From assembly GCA_026018925.1 (NCBI GenBank), contig JAKSZU010000012.1:44555218-44619217 (forward strand): a stretch of DNA of 64,000 nucleotides, written 5' to 3'. Source of the DNA: Tupaia tana. Lineage: Eukaryota; Chordata; Mammalia; Scandentia; Tupaiidae. Position numbers and translations under genes: made by a program. This document shows positions 56,615-62,218 of this stretch, in pieces. Below the pieces are notes generated by a model. The model was not told where the DNA came from, made no database searches, and worked only from the letters and a program-made list of their open reading frames with translations. Each line of letters opens with the position of its first letter. Position 1 is the first letter of the stretch.

Positions 56615-59600
56615 TCTTTGATTTCTTTTTGTTTGTCTACTCTTCCCCTTCAATGCTGAAGAGCAGACACCTGGGTAAATAGCAGGGGGGGATGTCTGAA
56701 AGGATGCCTCTGGGTACAGAACAAAGGAATGAGAACTAACTGCTCTAGGTTCTTAATCTGTACTCCTCTAGTTCATGTAGAGGATAGCTCCTTTTAGTTT
56801 AGAGATGGTGGCACTCCATGATGACCCGCTTCAAATGAAGGTCCTGTATAAATCAGTGGGGGGTTTGTCAGTCAAGGGGGTCCTACTGCTTAGAGGCAAG
56901 TGGTAACTATCCACCGCAGACACAGCCAGCTGCTCCCCTGCTGGCAAGGTTGTTCCCATCTGGCAACTCCTGGCTCAACAAATATAGCCATATTGCTACC
57001 GTGTATCTCATTATACCATCAGGCCGACTTAGCAGATTTCCTTTGTAGGTGTTAAAGAGTGCTTAGCAGAGTCAAGTGGAAAGAACAAATAGTCAGTAAA
57101 TACCTGATGATGAACTGGTTAGGGTGTCCTGAAATCCTCTTTCCTGACAGATGTTGGATACATGGTGGAATTCTAAGTATTATAATACCTAGGTATTATA
57201 ATATTAGGTTTTCTATTGGGTGGTCGTAAAAGTCATGAAAACAGAAAAAACATGTCGGGACTTTTCCGACAAGCCACTACTTAAAAAACAGAAAACAAAT
57301 GTCTTTTTGTTCACTAAGTTTGTTCATCTTTTTGTGCCTTAGCTTCTCACCGGAGAAGTTAGTATAATAGTACACCTGGCTCATTGGACTATACTGCAGA
57401 TTAAACGAGTTAATCATGCAAATTTCTTAGACCATTGCCTGGTGCCTAGTAGACATTCATATTGGCCATGATGATTGTTATTCTAAAAAAAAAAGGGTAG
57501 ATTGAACAAAGTTGAACACAAAAGAACACATTTTGTATGATTGTGCTTATATGAAATTCTAGAAAATGCGAACTAATTTATAGTGACAGAAGCAAGTACA
57601 CTAAAGACTAAGAGGACAGAAATGCAAAGTGGTGTGATGGAACTTTTCTAAGTTCCTTCACTCTCACTACTTCACTTAGTTGAAATGTCTGACTTCTGAA
57701 ACCAGAGGTGTAGGTTTTTCCTATACATCAATTCTCCAGCAGACACCAACCGGTATCCCATACTTTAATCAACTCTGACATCTACCTAGTGTAAGAATCG
57801 GATTCCTCATGTTAAGGTCAGATTTCTCTCTCTTTTTTTAAAATTTAAATTGCTTTTTGCCTTAGGACATGCACGCTTTGGTTAGGGGGTAGAGACAATG
57901 AGAGGAAAGGTGAGAAATCACCCCCCTAGGGGGGCTGGCTACACTGCAATCCCTTCTTCCCCTGGGATCTTGGGCATGCATGCACACATGCCTAGCATGA
58001 GTTTCAAGTCACTGGGTCTGGGACTCGAACTGTGGTCAACCACGTGGGAGTCCAGCGATGTACCTACTATGCCATCTGCTAGTCTCAAGTCAGATTTCTT
58101 AAGATTGCTTTCACTTCAGACGCTGATCCCAAATAGACAGGTTACTCACTACTTCTGCCCAAACTGGCTACGAATTGGAGGTTAGCACACCCTCTTTCTC
58201 ATGTTCAATTATATTGCTAGAGTAGTTTGGAGAACTCAGGAAAACATGCTTACCAGCTTATTACATAAATAAGGGATCTGATAAAGGATTCAGATGAACA
58301 GCTGGATAAAGATATACACAGGACAAAGTCTAGAAAGGTCCCATGTCCAGGCTTCTGTCCCTGTGGAATTGGGATACTCCACCCTCCTGGTATTAGGCTG
58401 TATTCCCCAACCAGAAACTCTCTGAACACTGCATTTCAGGGATTTTAATGGTAGGCTTCATCATTTAGGCATGATAGATTGTATTAACTCAGTCATTAAC
58501 CCCTCTCCCCTTCTAGGGAGATGAGGGTGGGGTGGGACTGAAAGCTCCAAGTTTGTAATTGAGGTTTGGTCTTTCTATTTTTGGTCTATTTTTTCCTATG
58601 GGTGTGCTCACTGGGGAGGGAGTGGGGGAGAAGGTGAGAAATCACCCCTGGGGAGATGGCACTGCCAATCCTTTCTCCTCATTCTCCCCTCAGGATTTTG
58701 GGCATGCACTCAAGCTAGCATGTTTTTCAAGTCATCTGGTTGGGAATCAAACCAGAGGTGGCCATGTGGGAACCACCATGCCACCTGCTAGCCCAGAAGC
58801 TTGGTCTTGCTGATGACCAGTCTCCAGGAGCCTACCAAGCAGTCACCTCATTAGGACAAAAACTAATCCTATCACTCAGGAAATTCCAGGGGAAGATCAA
58901 ATCTCAGTTCAAAAGAGTCTCCTAGGGCCTGTACTGCTCAGAAAGTTCAAGGGTTTCCGTAGCTCTGTGCCTGGAACTGGGGGCAGAGATCAAACAGACA
59001 GGATGTCTGTTTCTACATCCCAGTATCACAGGGGATGACAGAAATGTTTAAATCTTGGTTGTGGCAGTGGGTACACAGGTATTACTCATCTTCAAGTACA
59101 GTTTACAATAAGTAGTCTTCCCCTAAAAGATGTCATTAAAAAGGTGGTGTGTGAGTTCTAGGAGGCAGGTTAAATAGTGAGTTAATGGATTAAAAAAAAA
59201 TCTTAAAGCAACTTATCAACAGGTAGTATAAAAAAAAAAGTAAGGCTAATTTTATACTTAGTTTCATCGCAGAGCTGACTGGATTCATTGCGGCTTTAGA
59301 AAAGTTCTGCTTCTGGGACCAGCAGCTGGCATAATGGCTATGTCGCTGGACTCCCACGTAGTCCACCGAGGTTGGAGTCCCTGACCCGGTGGCTTAAACT
59401 CACCCAGGCGCGTGTGTGTGCATGCCCAAGATCCCGAGAGGAGAATGGAGGAGAAGGGATTGCAGTGTGGCCATACCCCCTGGGGGGTGATTTCTCACTT
59501 TCTGTCTTTCTGGCGAGCGCATGCACCCTATAGCAAAAACCTCTCCAAAAAAAAAAAAAAAAAACCCAAACAAACAAAAAAACAAACACAACTAAAAAAA

Positions 59601-59847
59601 GTTCTGCTTCTTTGGGGTAAGGCGCCTGTCTATTCTCCACTAGCTGAAGCGCAATACCTGCGTTAAACTCGGGATCGTCTTCCAGGACGGTCACAGCCCC
59701 CTCCACAGCATCCACGGCGGTCCCTCCCTGCTTGAGGATGTTGTACCCCTCAGTGGCGGCTCTGACCATCCCCTGCCGCACTCGCTCTTTCCGGTCCTTG
59801 GAGATGTTACTTGCACCGCCACCGTGGACCACGACGACGGGATCCAT
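33091..59847 (-). CDS. ASRGL1: ASRGL1: isoaspartyl peptidase / L-asparaginase, complete spliced CDS
   Basis: ASRGL1 is a cytosolic Ntn-hydrolase (plant-type asparaginase family). It removes isoaspartyl residues from dipeptides and hydrolyses L-asparagine after cutting itself into alpha and beta chains. The CDS joins, in transcript order, 59847-59658, 45910-45768, 44960-44803, 37345-37227, 34296-34186 and 33296-33091. That is 927 bases, or 308 codons plus TGA, the human length. All junctions keep frame and have GT/AG. The alpha chain opens [11 protein letters not shown]. The autocleavage site is Gly167-Thr168 with nucleophile Thr168. Thr186, Arg196, Asp199, Thr219 and Gly220, known active-site positions, are all present. 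A GTG six bases upstream is in frame, but the ATG at 59847 matches the family start. No frameshift or stop is seen, so the gene should be functional. The downstream neighbour on the same strand is SCGB1A1, as in human. Confidence 0.96.
33548..33720 (-). repeat. 7SL-RNA-like SINE monomer, possibly chimeric (ASRGL1 intron 6)
   Basis: Antisense poly(T), then AAGACAGGTCTTACTATGTTG, CCGCCTCAGTCTCCTGACTAG and CTGGGACTACAGGTGTGCACC, which match the Alu/FLAM left-monomer type derived from 7SL RNA. From about 33640 the sequence changes to a tRNA-SINE-like GAATTGAACATGG...CATGTGG part, suggesting a 7SL-tRNA chimera or an adjacent insertion. Confidence 0.65.
33757..34000 (-). repeat. SINE family A (ASRGL1 intron 6)
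   Basis: Antisense on the window, hence sense to transcription of ASRGL1. Flanks ACTATTCT and AGTATTCT suggest a short target-site duplication. Confidence 0.88.
34186..34296 (-). CDS. ASRGL1: ASRGL1 coding exon 5
   Basis: Acceptor TTGAACAG|GATCTGG and donor GAACAAG|GTACAG; 111 bases. It encodes [18 protein letters not shown], which contains Thr219 and Gly220 of the substrate pocket, and ends LTLFHVEQ. Confidence 0.95.
34310..36202. other. ASRGL1 intron 5, repeat-poor part
   Basis: About 1.9 kb without recognised SINEs, unusual for this locus. I see no additional coding exon; open frames here lack splice borders. Confidence 0.4.
36204..36353 (+). repeat. SINE family B with target-site duplication (intron 5)
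   Basis: Sense copy bounded by AGAGAAGACAGAGG on both sides (about 36188 and 36353). Confidence 0.93.
36595..37185 (+). repeat. Two sense SINEs of family A in tandem (intron 5)
   Basis: A young copy (36595-36862) is followed by an older one (36894-37140) and a GA-rich tail. GATGACAGG and ACGACAGGG flank the first. The tail ends about 40 bases from the exon 4 donor. Confidence 0.88.
37227..37345 (-). CDS. ASRGL1: ASRGL1 coding exon 4, carries the catalytic threonine
   Basis: Acceptor TTGGCAG|AAATTTGGG and donor GTGTAG|GTAGGA; 119 bases. The new beta-chain N terminus, Thr168 of GTVGAVAL, lies at its start. [16 protein letters not shown] supplies Thr186, Arg196 and Asp199. Confidence 0.96.
37350..37870. 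other. ASRGL1 intron 4, unique sequence
   Basis: A/T-rich intronic DNA beside exon 4; nothing recognised. Confidence 0.4.
37872..38048 (+). repeat. SINE family B (intron 4)
   Basis: Sense copy between AATACTGTGGT repeats at about 37858 and 38049. Confidence 0.92.
38189..38353 (+). repeat. SINE family B (intron 4)
   Basis: Sense copy bounded by the 16-base duplication GAGTACCTAAAATCTC at about 38169 and 38353. Confidence 0.94.
38528..38779 (-). repeat. SINE family A-like (intron 4)
   Basis: Antisense copy flanked by CTAGTAACTATAT on both sides; diverged in the GA-rich region. Confidence 0.85.
38840..39175 (-). repeat. Ancient L1M fragment, antisense (intron 4)
   Basis: It reads as the complement of the classical L1M 3' region: GTTCATCCATGCTGTTGCAAATGG, TTTCTTTATCCATCCATCTG, CAGCAAACATGGGAGTGCAAG and TTTGGGTATACACCTAG. 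Confidence 0.85.
39184..39589. repeat. SINE family A (sense) then family C (antisense) (intron 4)
   Basis: A diverged sense A-like copy (39184-39418) abuts an antisense family C copy (39419-39589) ending CACTGCCTGGCC. Confidence 0.75.
39590..39905. other. Unique intron 4 sequence
   Basis: A/T-rich with a short (AC)n run at 39752-39766; nothing else recognised. Confidence 0.4.
39908..40375. repeat. SINE family B (sense) interrupted by family A (antisense)
   Basis: The B copy runs 39908-39990 and resumes at about 40262-40375. An antisense family A element fills 40008-40258. The CAGTTTGCTTCTTTC / CGGTCTGCTTTCTT junctions show insertion into the B body. Confidence 0.88.
40618..40950 (-). repeat. 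SINE family C fragment then family A (intron 4)
   Basis: A short antisense C piece (40618-40713) is followed by an antisense family A copy (40752-40945) lacking part of its head. Confidence 0.7.
40950..41825. other. A/T-rich intron 4 sequence of unknown origin
   Basis: About 0.9 kb. The minus strand reads partly as lysine-rich broken frames (for example near 41450-41600), but no parent gene is recognised. Treated as decayed sequence of unknown type. Confidence 0.35.
41828..42076 (-). repeat. SINE family A (intron 4)
   Basis: Antisense copy with an 18-base T run and CACCCCCCAGGGAGGATGACC; it ends CCACCTGCTGGCCC. Confidence 0.88.
42122..42260. mobile_element. Tc1/mariner-like MITE
   Basis: About 139 bp bounded by TA, with imperfect terminal inverted repeats. 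The left end reads TTCAAAAAGTTTATAGAAAAT and the reverse complement of the right end reads TTCAAAAAGGTTGTGGAAAAT. There is no room for a transposase. Confidence 0.6.
42330..42665 (-). repeat. Ancient hAT-Charlie-like DNA transposon fossil
   Basis: Phrases typical of a widespread mammalian hAT fossil: ACACTTCAAGTGTAAAA, GATTTAGTATGAAAA, ATAACAATATTTTGGGTATATT, ATGTGGCTGCTAGGGAATTT, AAAATGACATAAGGC and TATTGGACAACACCGTCCTAG. The subfamily is not assigned. Confidence 0.5.
43265..43535 (+). repeat. SINE family A (intron 4)
   Basis: Sense copy with AAAAGTGAAC on the left (about 43251) and AAAAGTGAAC on the right (43531), a short target-site duplication. Confidence 0.88.
43624..43906 (-). repeat. 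SINE family A (intron 4)
   Basis: Antisense copy with a 26-base T run and the head complement CCATCTGCTGGCCCC. Confidence 0.9.
44170..44428 (-). repeat. SINE family A (intron 4)
   Basis: Antisense copy, moderately diverged, ending CCACCTGCCATCCC. Confidence 0.85.
44803..44960 (-). CDS. ASRGL1: ASRGL1 coding exon 3
   Basis: Acceptor CTGGCTCAG|ACACCTCATTG and donor CCAAAA|GTAAGT; 158 bases. It encodes [15 protein letters not shown] and the lysine/glutamate-rich linker up to ADCQK. In the family this linker precedes the autocleavage site and is flexible in the alpha chain. Confidence 0.95.
44974..45034 (+). repeat. (GA)n/(GATA)n microsatellite beside exon 3
   Basis: GAGA and GATA units lie 14 bases upstream of the exon 3 acceptor. 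On the transcribed strand they form a CT-rich tract that is continuous with the polypyrimidine tract. Confidence 0.9.
45304..45477 (+). repeat. SINE family B (intron 3)
   Basis: Sense copy flanked by AAATAGTTGGTCTGT and AAATAGTGGGTCTGT, the target-site duplication. Confidence 0.93.
45768..45910 (-). CDS. ASRGL1: ASRGL1 coding exon 2
   Basis: Acceptor TTGATTTTAG|GTTGTGG and donor GAGAAG|GTATGTG; 143 bases ending exactly on a codon. It encodes [20 protein letters not shown], the strongly conserved alpha-chain core, then [19 protein letters not shown]. Confidence 0.96.
45915..46329. other. ASRGL1 intron 2, unique sequence
   Basis: Nothing recognised in the 0.4 kb next to exon 2. Confidence 0.4.
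46330..46490 (+). repeat. SINE family B (intron 2)
   Basis: Sense copy with AAAAGGGAAG on both sides (about 46315 and 46484). Confidence 0.88.
46866..47127 (-). repeat. SINE family A with target-site duplication (in the HAL1 fossil)
   Basis: Antisense copy bounded by AATAGTGACTATTCA at about 46836 and 47129. Confidence 0.93.
47520..47535 (+). repeat. Left target-site duplication of the young ORF1-only element
   Basis: GAAAATACTTCATGTT, repeated exactly at 50289-50304. Confidence 0.95.
47536..47575 (+). repeat. 5' UTR direct repeat, copy 1
   Basis: Forty bases beginning AGAAGAAGATTCCGCATGG, repeated at 47856-47895 with two C-to-T differences. They lie 320 bp apart. Confidence 0.93.
47856..47895 (+). 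repeat. 5' UTR direct repeat, copy 2
   Basis: Internal copy of the element's first 40 bases; it is followed immediately by the CpG-dense hairpin. Confidence 0.93.
47895..47921 (+). promoter_or_regulatory. CpG-dense hairpin in the element's 5' UTR
   Basis: Nine CpGs lie within 26 bases. CGGCGCG (47899-47905) pairs with CGCGCCG (47910-47916) around an ATAG loop. The surrounding 5' UTR is T-rich and CpG-poor. A promoter or methylation-sensitive role is inference. Confidence 0.5.
48260..49262 (+). pseudogene. L1-type ORF1 (RNA-binding chaperone), single frameshift
   Basis: ORF1p coats L1 RNA as a trimer. The first frame (48260-48787) starts [16 protein letters not shown] and continues into a long heptad-rich coiled coil rich in E, K and L. 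Homology moves to a second frame between about 48722 and 48750, where [12 protein letters not shown] (RRM start) begins, and that frame runs to the stop at 49260-49262. The C-terminal domain shows [17 protein letters not shown] and the ILYPARLSF motif typical of L1 ORF1p. One base change in length near 48726 explains the break, and no other stops interrupt the protein. The low decay indicates recent insertion. Confidence 0.88.
49263..49812 (+). other. 3' UTR, first segment, ending in an internal A run
   Basis: Noncoding sequence after ORF1. From about 49540 it parallels 49965-50270 in order (GATTATG, CAATACAATGTGGTTGGG, AGAGGAGGGTGGGA, AATGGAAAATT, GATTGAGTCA, GTACTGGATGGGAGATC). It ends with ACAAAAAAAAAAAG. 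Confidence 0.7.
49813..50288 (+). other. 3' UTR, second segment (terminal)
   Basis: Terminal copy shared with the L1 tail at 14676-15157: AATGACTGCAGTAGG, CAATAAAATGTGGGGGG, AGAGACAGTGTGGG, AACAAGAAATGGAAG and GATGTACAGTGAATGAATG, then an A-rich tail. Confidence 0.8.
50289..50304 (+). repeat. Right target-site duplication of the young ORF1-only element
   Basis: GAAAATACTTCATGTT, identical to 47520-47535. Confidence 0.95.
50400..51405 (+). pseudogene. Decayed ORF1 of the ancient HAL1/L1M
   Basis: Broken coiled-coil and RRM/CTD remnants, including [13 protein letters not shown] and [13 protein letters not shown]. An antisense SINE at 51010-51198 interrupts the reading region. Multiple stops mark great age. 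Confidence 0.7.
51010..51198 (-). repeat. SINE family B in the ancient ORF1
   Basis: Antisense copy; AAAACCATCTTTT and AAAAGCATCTTTT flank it as target-site duplication. Confidence 0.92.
51420..51985. repeat. SINE family A antisense, then A-like sense (in the HAL1 fossil)
   Basis: The first (51420-51722) has GA and GATA expansions and an internal repeat of AAACTGGGTCTG. The second (51762-51970) is a diverged sense copy. TCTTTATCTTT repeats at the junctions of the first. Confidence 0.82.
52090..52261 (-). repeat. SINE family B (in the HAL1 fossil)
   Basis: Antisense copy; AAGCATGCTTTTT and AAGTATGTTTTTA flank it. Confidence 0.88.
52456..52715 (+). repeat. SINE family A-like (in the HAL1 fossil)
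   Basis: Sense copy with head GGGCCAGCCAATGGCATGG; AGAAAACTAGT and AGAAAAGTCTAGC flank it. Confidence 0.82.
52780..53041 (-). repeat. SINE family A, young (in the HAL1 fossil)
   Basis: Antisense copy with exact CAACTACTACTTTTT on both sides and a CpG-rich head. Confidence 0.95.
53105..53515 (-). repeat. Old antisense family C-like SINE pieces (intron 2)
   Basis: Two diverged pieces. One has TTTATTCCATGAGCAAGGAAGACAG and CTTCCACAGG; the other has GAGAGAAGGCACCCTCGACGGAG and CAATCCCTTGTC. Boundaries are uncertain. Confidence 0.5.
53517..53695 (+). repeat. SINE family B (intron 2)
   Basis: Sense copy with a full head and AATAAAGTTATATAAAATAATTCTT tail. Confidence 0.9.
53755..53872 (-). repeat. 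7SL-RNA-like SINE monomer (intron 2)
   Basis: Antisense: GAGTCTTGCTATATTG, AGGCTGGCCTTGAACTCATG, TCTCCTGCCTCTCCTCC, AGCAGCTGGGAATAAAGG and CATGCCACCCTACCTGGC. This is the Alu/B1/FLAM monomer pattern, without a right arm. Confidence 0.8.
53914..54185 (+). repeat. SINE family A (intron 2)
   Basis: Sense copy with an (AAAC)n tail at 54160-54182; ATTTATATT is repeated on both sides. Confidence 0.92.
54196..55228 (+). repeat. Ancient L1M ORF2 3' end and 3' UTR (intron 2)
   Basis: Classical L1 sequence in order: ACTTCACCAAAGGAGAAAC, GGGAAATGCAAATTAATAC, CATTGCTGGTGGGAATG, CAACCCAGCAATCCCACTCC, then ACAATGGCATACTGTGCTG and AGATTAGTGTTGATAAGGG. Split by a SINE at 54603-54797; no open frame remains. 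Confidence 0.85.
54603..54797 (+). repeat. SINE family B in the L1M fragment
   Basis: Sense copy bounded by ATTGATGTTCA-like repeats (AAAATTGATGTTC and AAAACTGATGTTC). Confidence 0.92.
55230..55775 (+). repeat. Two SINE family B copies (intron 2)
   Basis: First at 55230-55430, flanked by TCCATTAATAG repeats. Second at 55592-55775, flanked by GAGGGTGAA and GGGGGTGAA. Both are sense. Confidence 0.9.
55776..56355. other. Unique intron 2 sequence
   Basis: A/T-rich, nothing recognised. Confidence 0.4.
56356..56612 (+). repeat. SINE family A with poly(C) tail anomaly (intron 2)
   Basis: Sense copy ending GCAAAAACCTTT followed by 22 Cs at 56584-56605 and only then A residues. A C run in place of the usual poly(A) is unusual. 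Confidence 0.9.
56613..57213. other. Unique intron 2 sequence
   Basis: No repeat recognised, apart from the palindrome at 57178-57203. Confidence 0.4.
57178..57203. repeat. 26-bp perfect palindrome
   Basis: TATTATAATACCT followed by its exact reverse complement; the arms extend a further four bases past one bulged G. Confidence 0.95.
57214..57279. mobile_element. MADE1-like mariner MITE, 66 bp
   Basis: TA, then TTGGGTGGTCGTAAAAGTC, a short centre, then GGGACTTTTCCGACAAGCCAC and TA. The two arms are imperfect inverted repeats of about 20 bases. The TA borders and short length match mariner-derived MITEs. Confidence 0.6.
57330..57490 (-). repeat. MIR element (intron 2)
   Basis: Antisense MIR: GTGCCTTAGCTTCTCACC, GATTAAACGAGTTAATCATGC and CCTGGTGCCTAGTAGACATTC. 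Confidence 0.7.
57828..58086 (-). repeat. SINE family A (intron 2)
   Basis: Antisense copy between GGTCAGATTTCT and AGTCAGATTTCT. Confidence 0.9.
58087..58564. other. Unique intron 2 sequence
   Basis: Nothing recognised. Confidence 0.35.
58565..58797 (-). repeat. SINE family A, diverged (intron 2)
   Basis: Antisense copy with GTGAGAAATCACCCC and CACCTGCTAGCCC; its middle is shortened. Confidence 0.75.
58798..59315. other. Unique intron 2 sequence
   Basis: Nothing recognised. Confidence 0.35.
59316..59600 (+). repeat. SINE family A beside ASRGL1 coding exon 1
   Basis: Sense on the window and antisense to ASRGL1. It lies between AAAAGTTCTGCTTCT repeats (about 59300 and 59597), and its tail comes to about 55 bases from the exon's donor site. 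Confidence 0.95.
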
Positions 59848-59858
59848 GTCCACCGGTC
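59658..59858 (-). CDS. ASRGL1: ASRGL1 coding exon 1 (start codon exon)
   Basis: Acceptor GATGCCTAG|GACCGG and donor AACGCAG|GTATTG. The ATG at 59847-59845 gives [20 protein letters not shown]; eleven bases of 5' UTR precede it. The exon supplies 190 coding bases (63 codons plus one base) ending LEDDPEFNA. The HGGG turn of the alpha chain is present. Confidence 0.96.
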
Positions 59859-60119
59859 CTAGGCATCAGGAAACGAAAGGGTCACTCCAAAGGAGTCCAG
59901 GGGCACAATGGGGCTGGGATACGCCGCGGGGACGAAGTCTAGTTTCTACTCCAGAGAGCAGAGTTTACAGCCTCTGGAGATTGCTCGAGGCCGCGGGTTT
60001 GAACTTTGCACAGTCCCAGGCACCCCTGGCTTTCCCGTACCTCCCGACCCCAACCAGGCCGACTACCAGCTAAGCTGCTGGTGGTGGTGGGGGAGGCTCG
60101 GGACTCAGAACCGGTAACC

Positions 60120-60740
60120 ACTCCTTACCCGCTGTCATCGGGTCTCAGTTTCCCCGAAGAAGCCAGCCCGGTCCCAAGCTGGGCCACTGGCTAGGGAGGG
60201 GTAAGGAGGCTCCCGGGATCAGGGTTCGAGTCCCCAGTGCACAGGCTCCACACCGGGCCTCGTTTCCCCCGAGACATGGCCCCGCTCCCGTTCCGGCCGA
60301 GGGGTCTGGGGCTGCTAGAGGACCGGCTCTCTCCCGCGCCCTCCCGCCTCCACCCCAACACCGAGAGAGGAGGGAGCCCCCGCCTTTCATCAGCACCCTC
60401 GGTTCTCTGGCAGGGCCGCCGACTTACCGAGGGCACCGCAGGAAGCGGACGCCGGGTCCTCAGCCTGGGCCGAGCCGCGCGACCGGACCTGGGACTGCAC
60501 AGTTCAGCCCCTCGGCAAGGAGAGCTCTGGACCGCTCGGTCCGCAACCGCTCGGCGGGCAACGGTTCCGCGCCTGCGCACGAGGGCGGGGCCGCGGCGCC
60601 CCGGAGTTACCAAAGCCCAGGCGCGCACGCTCTAGCACCAGTTCCCGCTGGGCCCGCGCCCTGCGCTACCGTGAACCGGAGGTCGCTGGCCCTTTCACCA
60701 GACTGCCAGGCAAGCGAGGGTGCTCCTCCGCCTGATGAGC
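60120..60740. promoter_or_regulatory. CpG island, ASRGL1 promoter
   Basis: GC-rich DNA dense in CpG, centred on 60380-60620, the only such region in the window. It covers the noncoding first exon. No TATA box precedes the likely start, as is usual for housekeeping-type promoters. Open frames across it on both strands are by-products of composition. Confidence 0.85.
60428..60570 (-). other. ASRGL1: ASRGL1 noncoding exon 1 (5' UTR)
   Basis: The donor CCCTCG|GTAAGTC at 60422-60427 fixes its 3' end. The 5' end is only estimated. It would splice across 569 bases to the acceptor at 59859-59860. Confidence 0.65.
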
Positions 60741-60812
60741 CTGGTGAGGTGGTCCGGTTGGGGGTGAGGTCCGTAAAATGATGTGCGGTGCTTTTAACTG
60801 CAAACAAACAAG

Positions 60813-61046
60813 GGCCAGCTAGTCGTAGTGGTTAAGGCGGCTAGATCCTACAAGGTCAACTGCGTGGTTCAAGTCCGGACCTGGAGACTTGAAAAACTCG
60901 CTCCAGATGCACTTGCCCAAAATCCTGAAGGAGAAGGGATTGTGGCATGATGTGACCATTCCCCAAGGGGAAGTGAGAAAGGGGAAGTGCTTTCTCACTT
61001 CCCCCAACCCCACCTCCACAAATTAAAAAAAAAAAGAAAAAAAAAA
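60813..61046 (+). repeat. SINE family A-like, diverged
   Basis: Sense copy with head GGGCCAGCTAGTCGTAGTGG and an A-rich tail; its C/G middle is replaced by a GAAGTGAGAAAG duplication. Confidence 0.8.
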
Positions 61047-61404
61047 TCGTGAACCCTGCACCCGCTGAAATGTTTGGCAGGCTTACTAGTTGTTTTTAAA
61101 TTCAAATTTTCTTCCCTTTAATTTTCTCTCCCCATAATCTCGCATATAAATCAGAAAGATAAACTAAAAATGTCAGTTGGTTTGCTTCTGTTCCTTGGGT
61201 TCACCAAGACTGAAAATTCCCACCCTACTCCCACTTCTTAGCCTCAGGGCTATAAAATGTCTTTACCTGCAAGTGTCCTTGGTTTTCTCTGTTGTTCACA
61301 TTTATTTCTTCTTCCCTGCCTCTGAGAATTTCCTAAAGACGTTAACAGCATGGTGACTGAACCAAACAACTGAACGCACCTAGACCCTGGATTTCTTTTT
61401 GCTT
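61047..61404. other. Upstream flank of ASRGL1, unique
   Basis: Nothing recognised. Confidence 0.35.
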
Positions 61405-61645
61405 TTTCTTTTTTTGCTACAGTGCATGTGTGCTTGCTAGCGAGAGAGACTCCCACCTCCCCCAAAGTGGGAGGAATGGTCACACTGCAATACCTTCTCC
61501 TTCATTCTCCTCTTGGGATTTTGGGCATAATTGCACACACACCTGGTGTATTTTTCAAGCCACCAAGTCCTGGACTCAAACCATGCAGTTGACCATGTGG
61601 GATCCAGGATCCAGACACCTTAATGACTGCCACTGGTCAGCGGTC
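61405..61645 (-). repeat. SINE family A, diverged
   Basis: Antisense copy with CTTGCTAGCGAGAGAGAC and a duplicated GGATCCAG near the head; flanks CCTGGATTTCT and CCTAGATTTCT. Confidence 0.82.
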
Positions 61646-62218
61646 CCCCCCCTCCCCCGCGCCCTAGATTTCTACATTGTTCTTCCACTAGTCAAGAGGA
61701 ACAGGGCTTGCATTTCTACTCACTAAAACCAGTATGATACTGGATTAGTGACATAGACCAGAGGATACCTTTACTCTATTACATAAGTAAAATGTAGTTT
61801 TGAATTATGATTTTTATCTTTTTCATAATCTATTTTTAAGAGCAGTTTTAGATTCGCAACAAAATTATTCTGTTTTCATTATTAATTTGCTTCAAATTTG
61901 TATATGGCTGGATGAACCAATGTCAAAGATAGATTTTCAGTTTGTCCAACAAATGCCACTTCCCATCCCACACATGCACTTAAGATGCTGATGATGCAGG
62001 AGCTGATTCGTCTCCAGGAGACTGAAAATGCTAAGGTACAATAGCCAGATCTTACAGAAGTAGGACTCTGAACCAGTCTCTGTAGCAATCTGCTCCAAAC
62101 TGTCAGGACTTGGTTAGTAAGTACCAACTTCCCTACTTTTTTGTCCTTGCTTCCAACTTAGGACCAACTAGAGACTAAATTTGCTCCCCTAACCAATCCT
62201 ATAAGATGACCACTTCTA
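61646..62218. other. Unique flank sequence
   Basis: Nothing recognised. Confidence 0.35.

Noticed and set aside
59338-59853. A 171-codon continuous frame over ASRGL1 coding exon 1
   Set aside because: Only the part down to 59658 is exon; beyond the GTATTG donor the frame runs into intron and a SINE. The GTG at 59853 is not the start; the ATG at 59847 is.
60191-60635. Long open frames on both strands in the GC-rich region (132 and 145 codons)
   Set aside because: CpG-island composition removes stop codons by chance; the frames resemble no protein and overlap the noncoding first exon.
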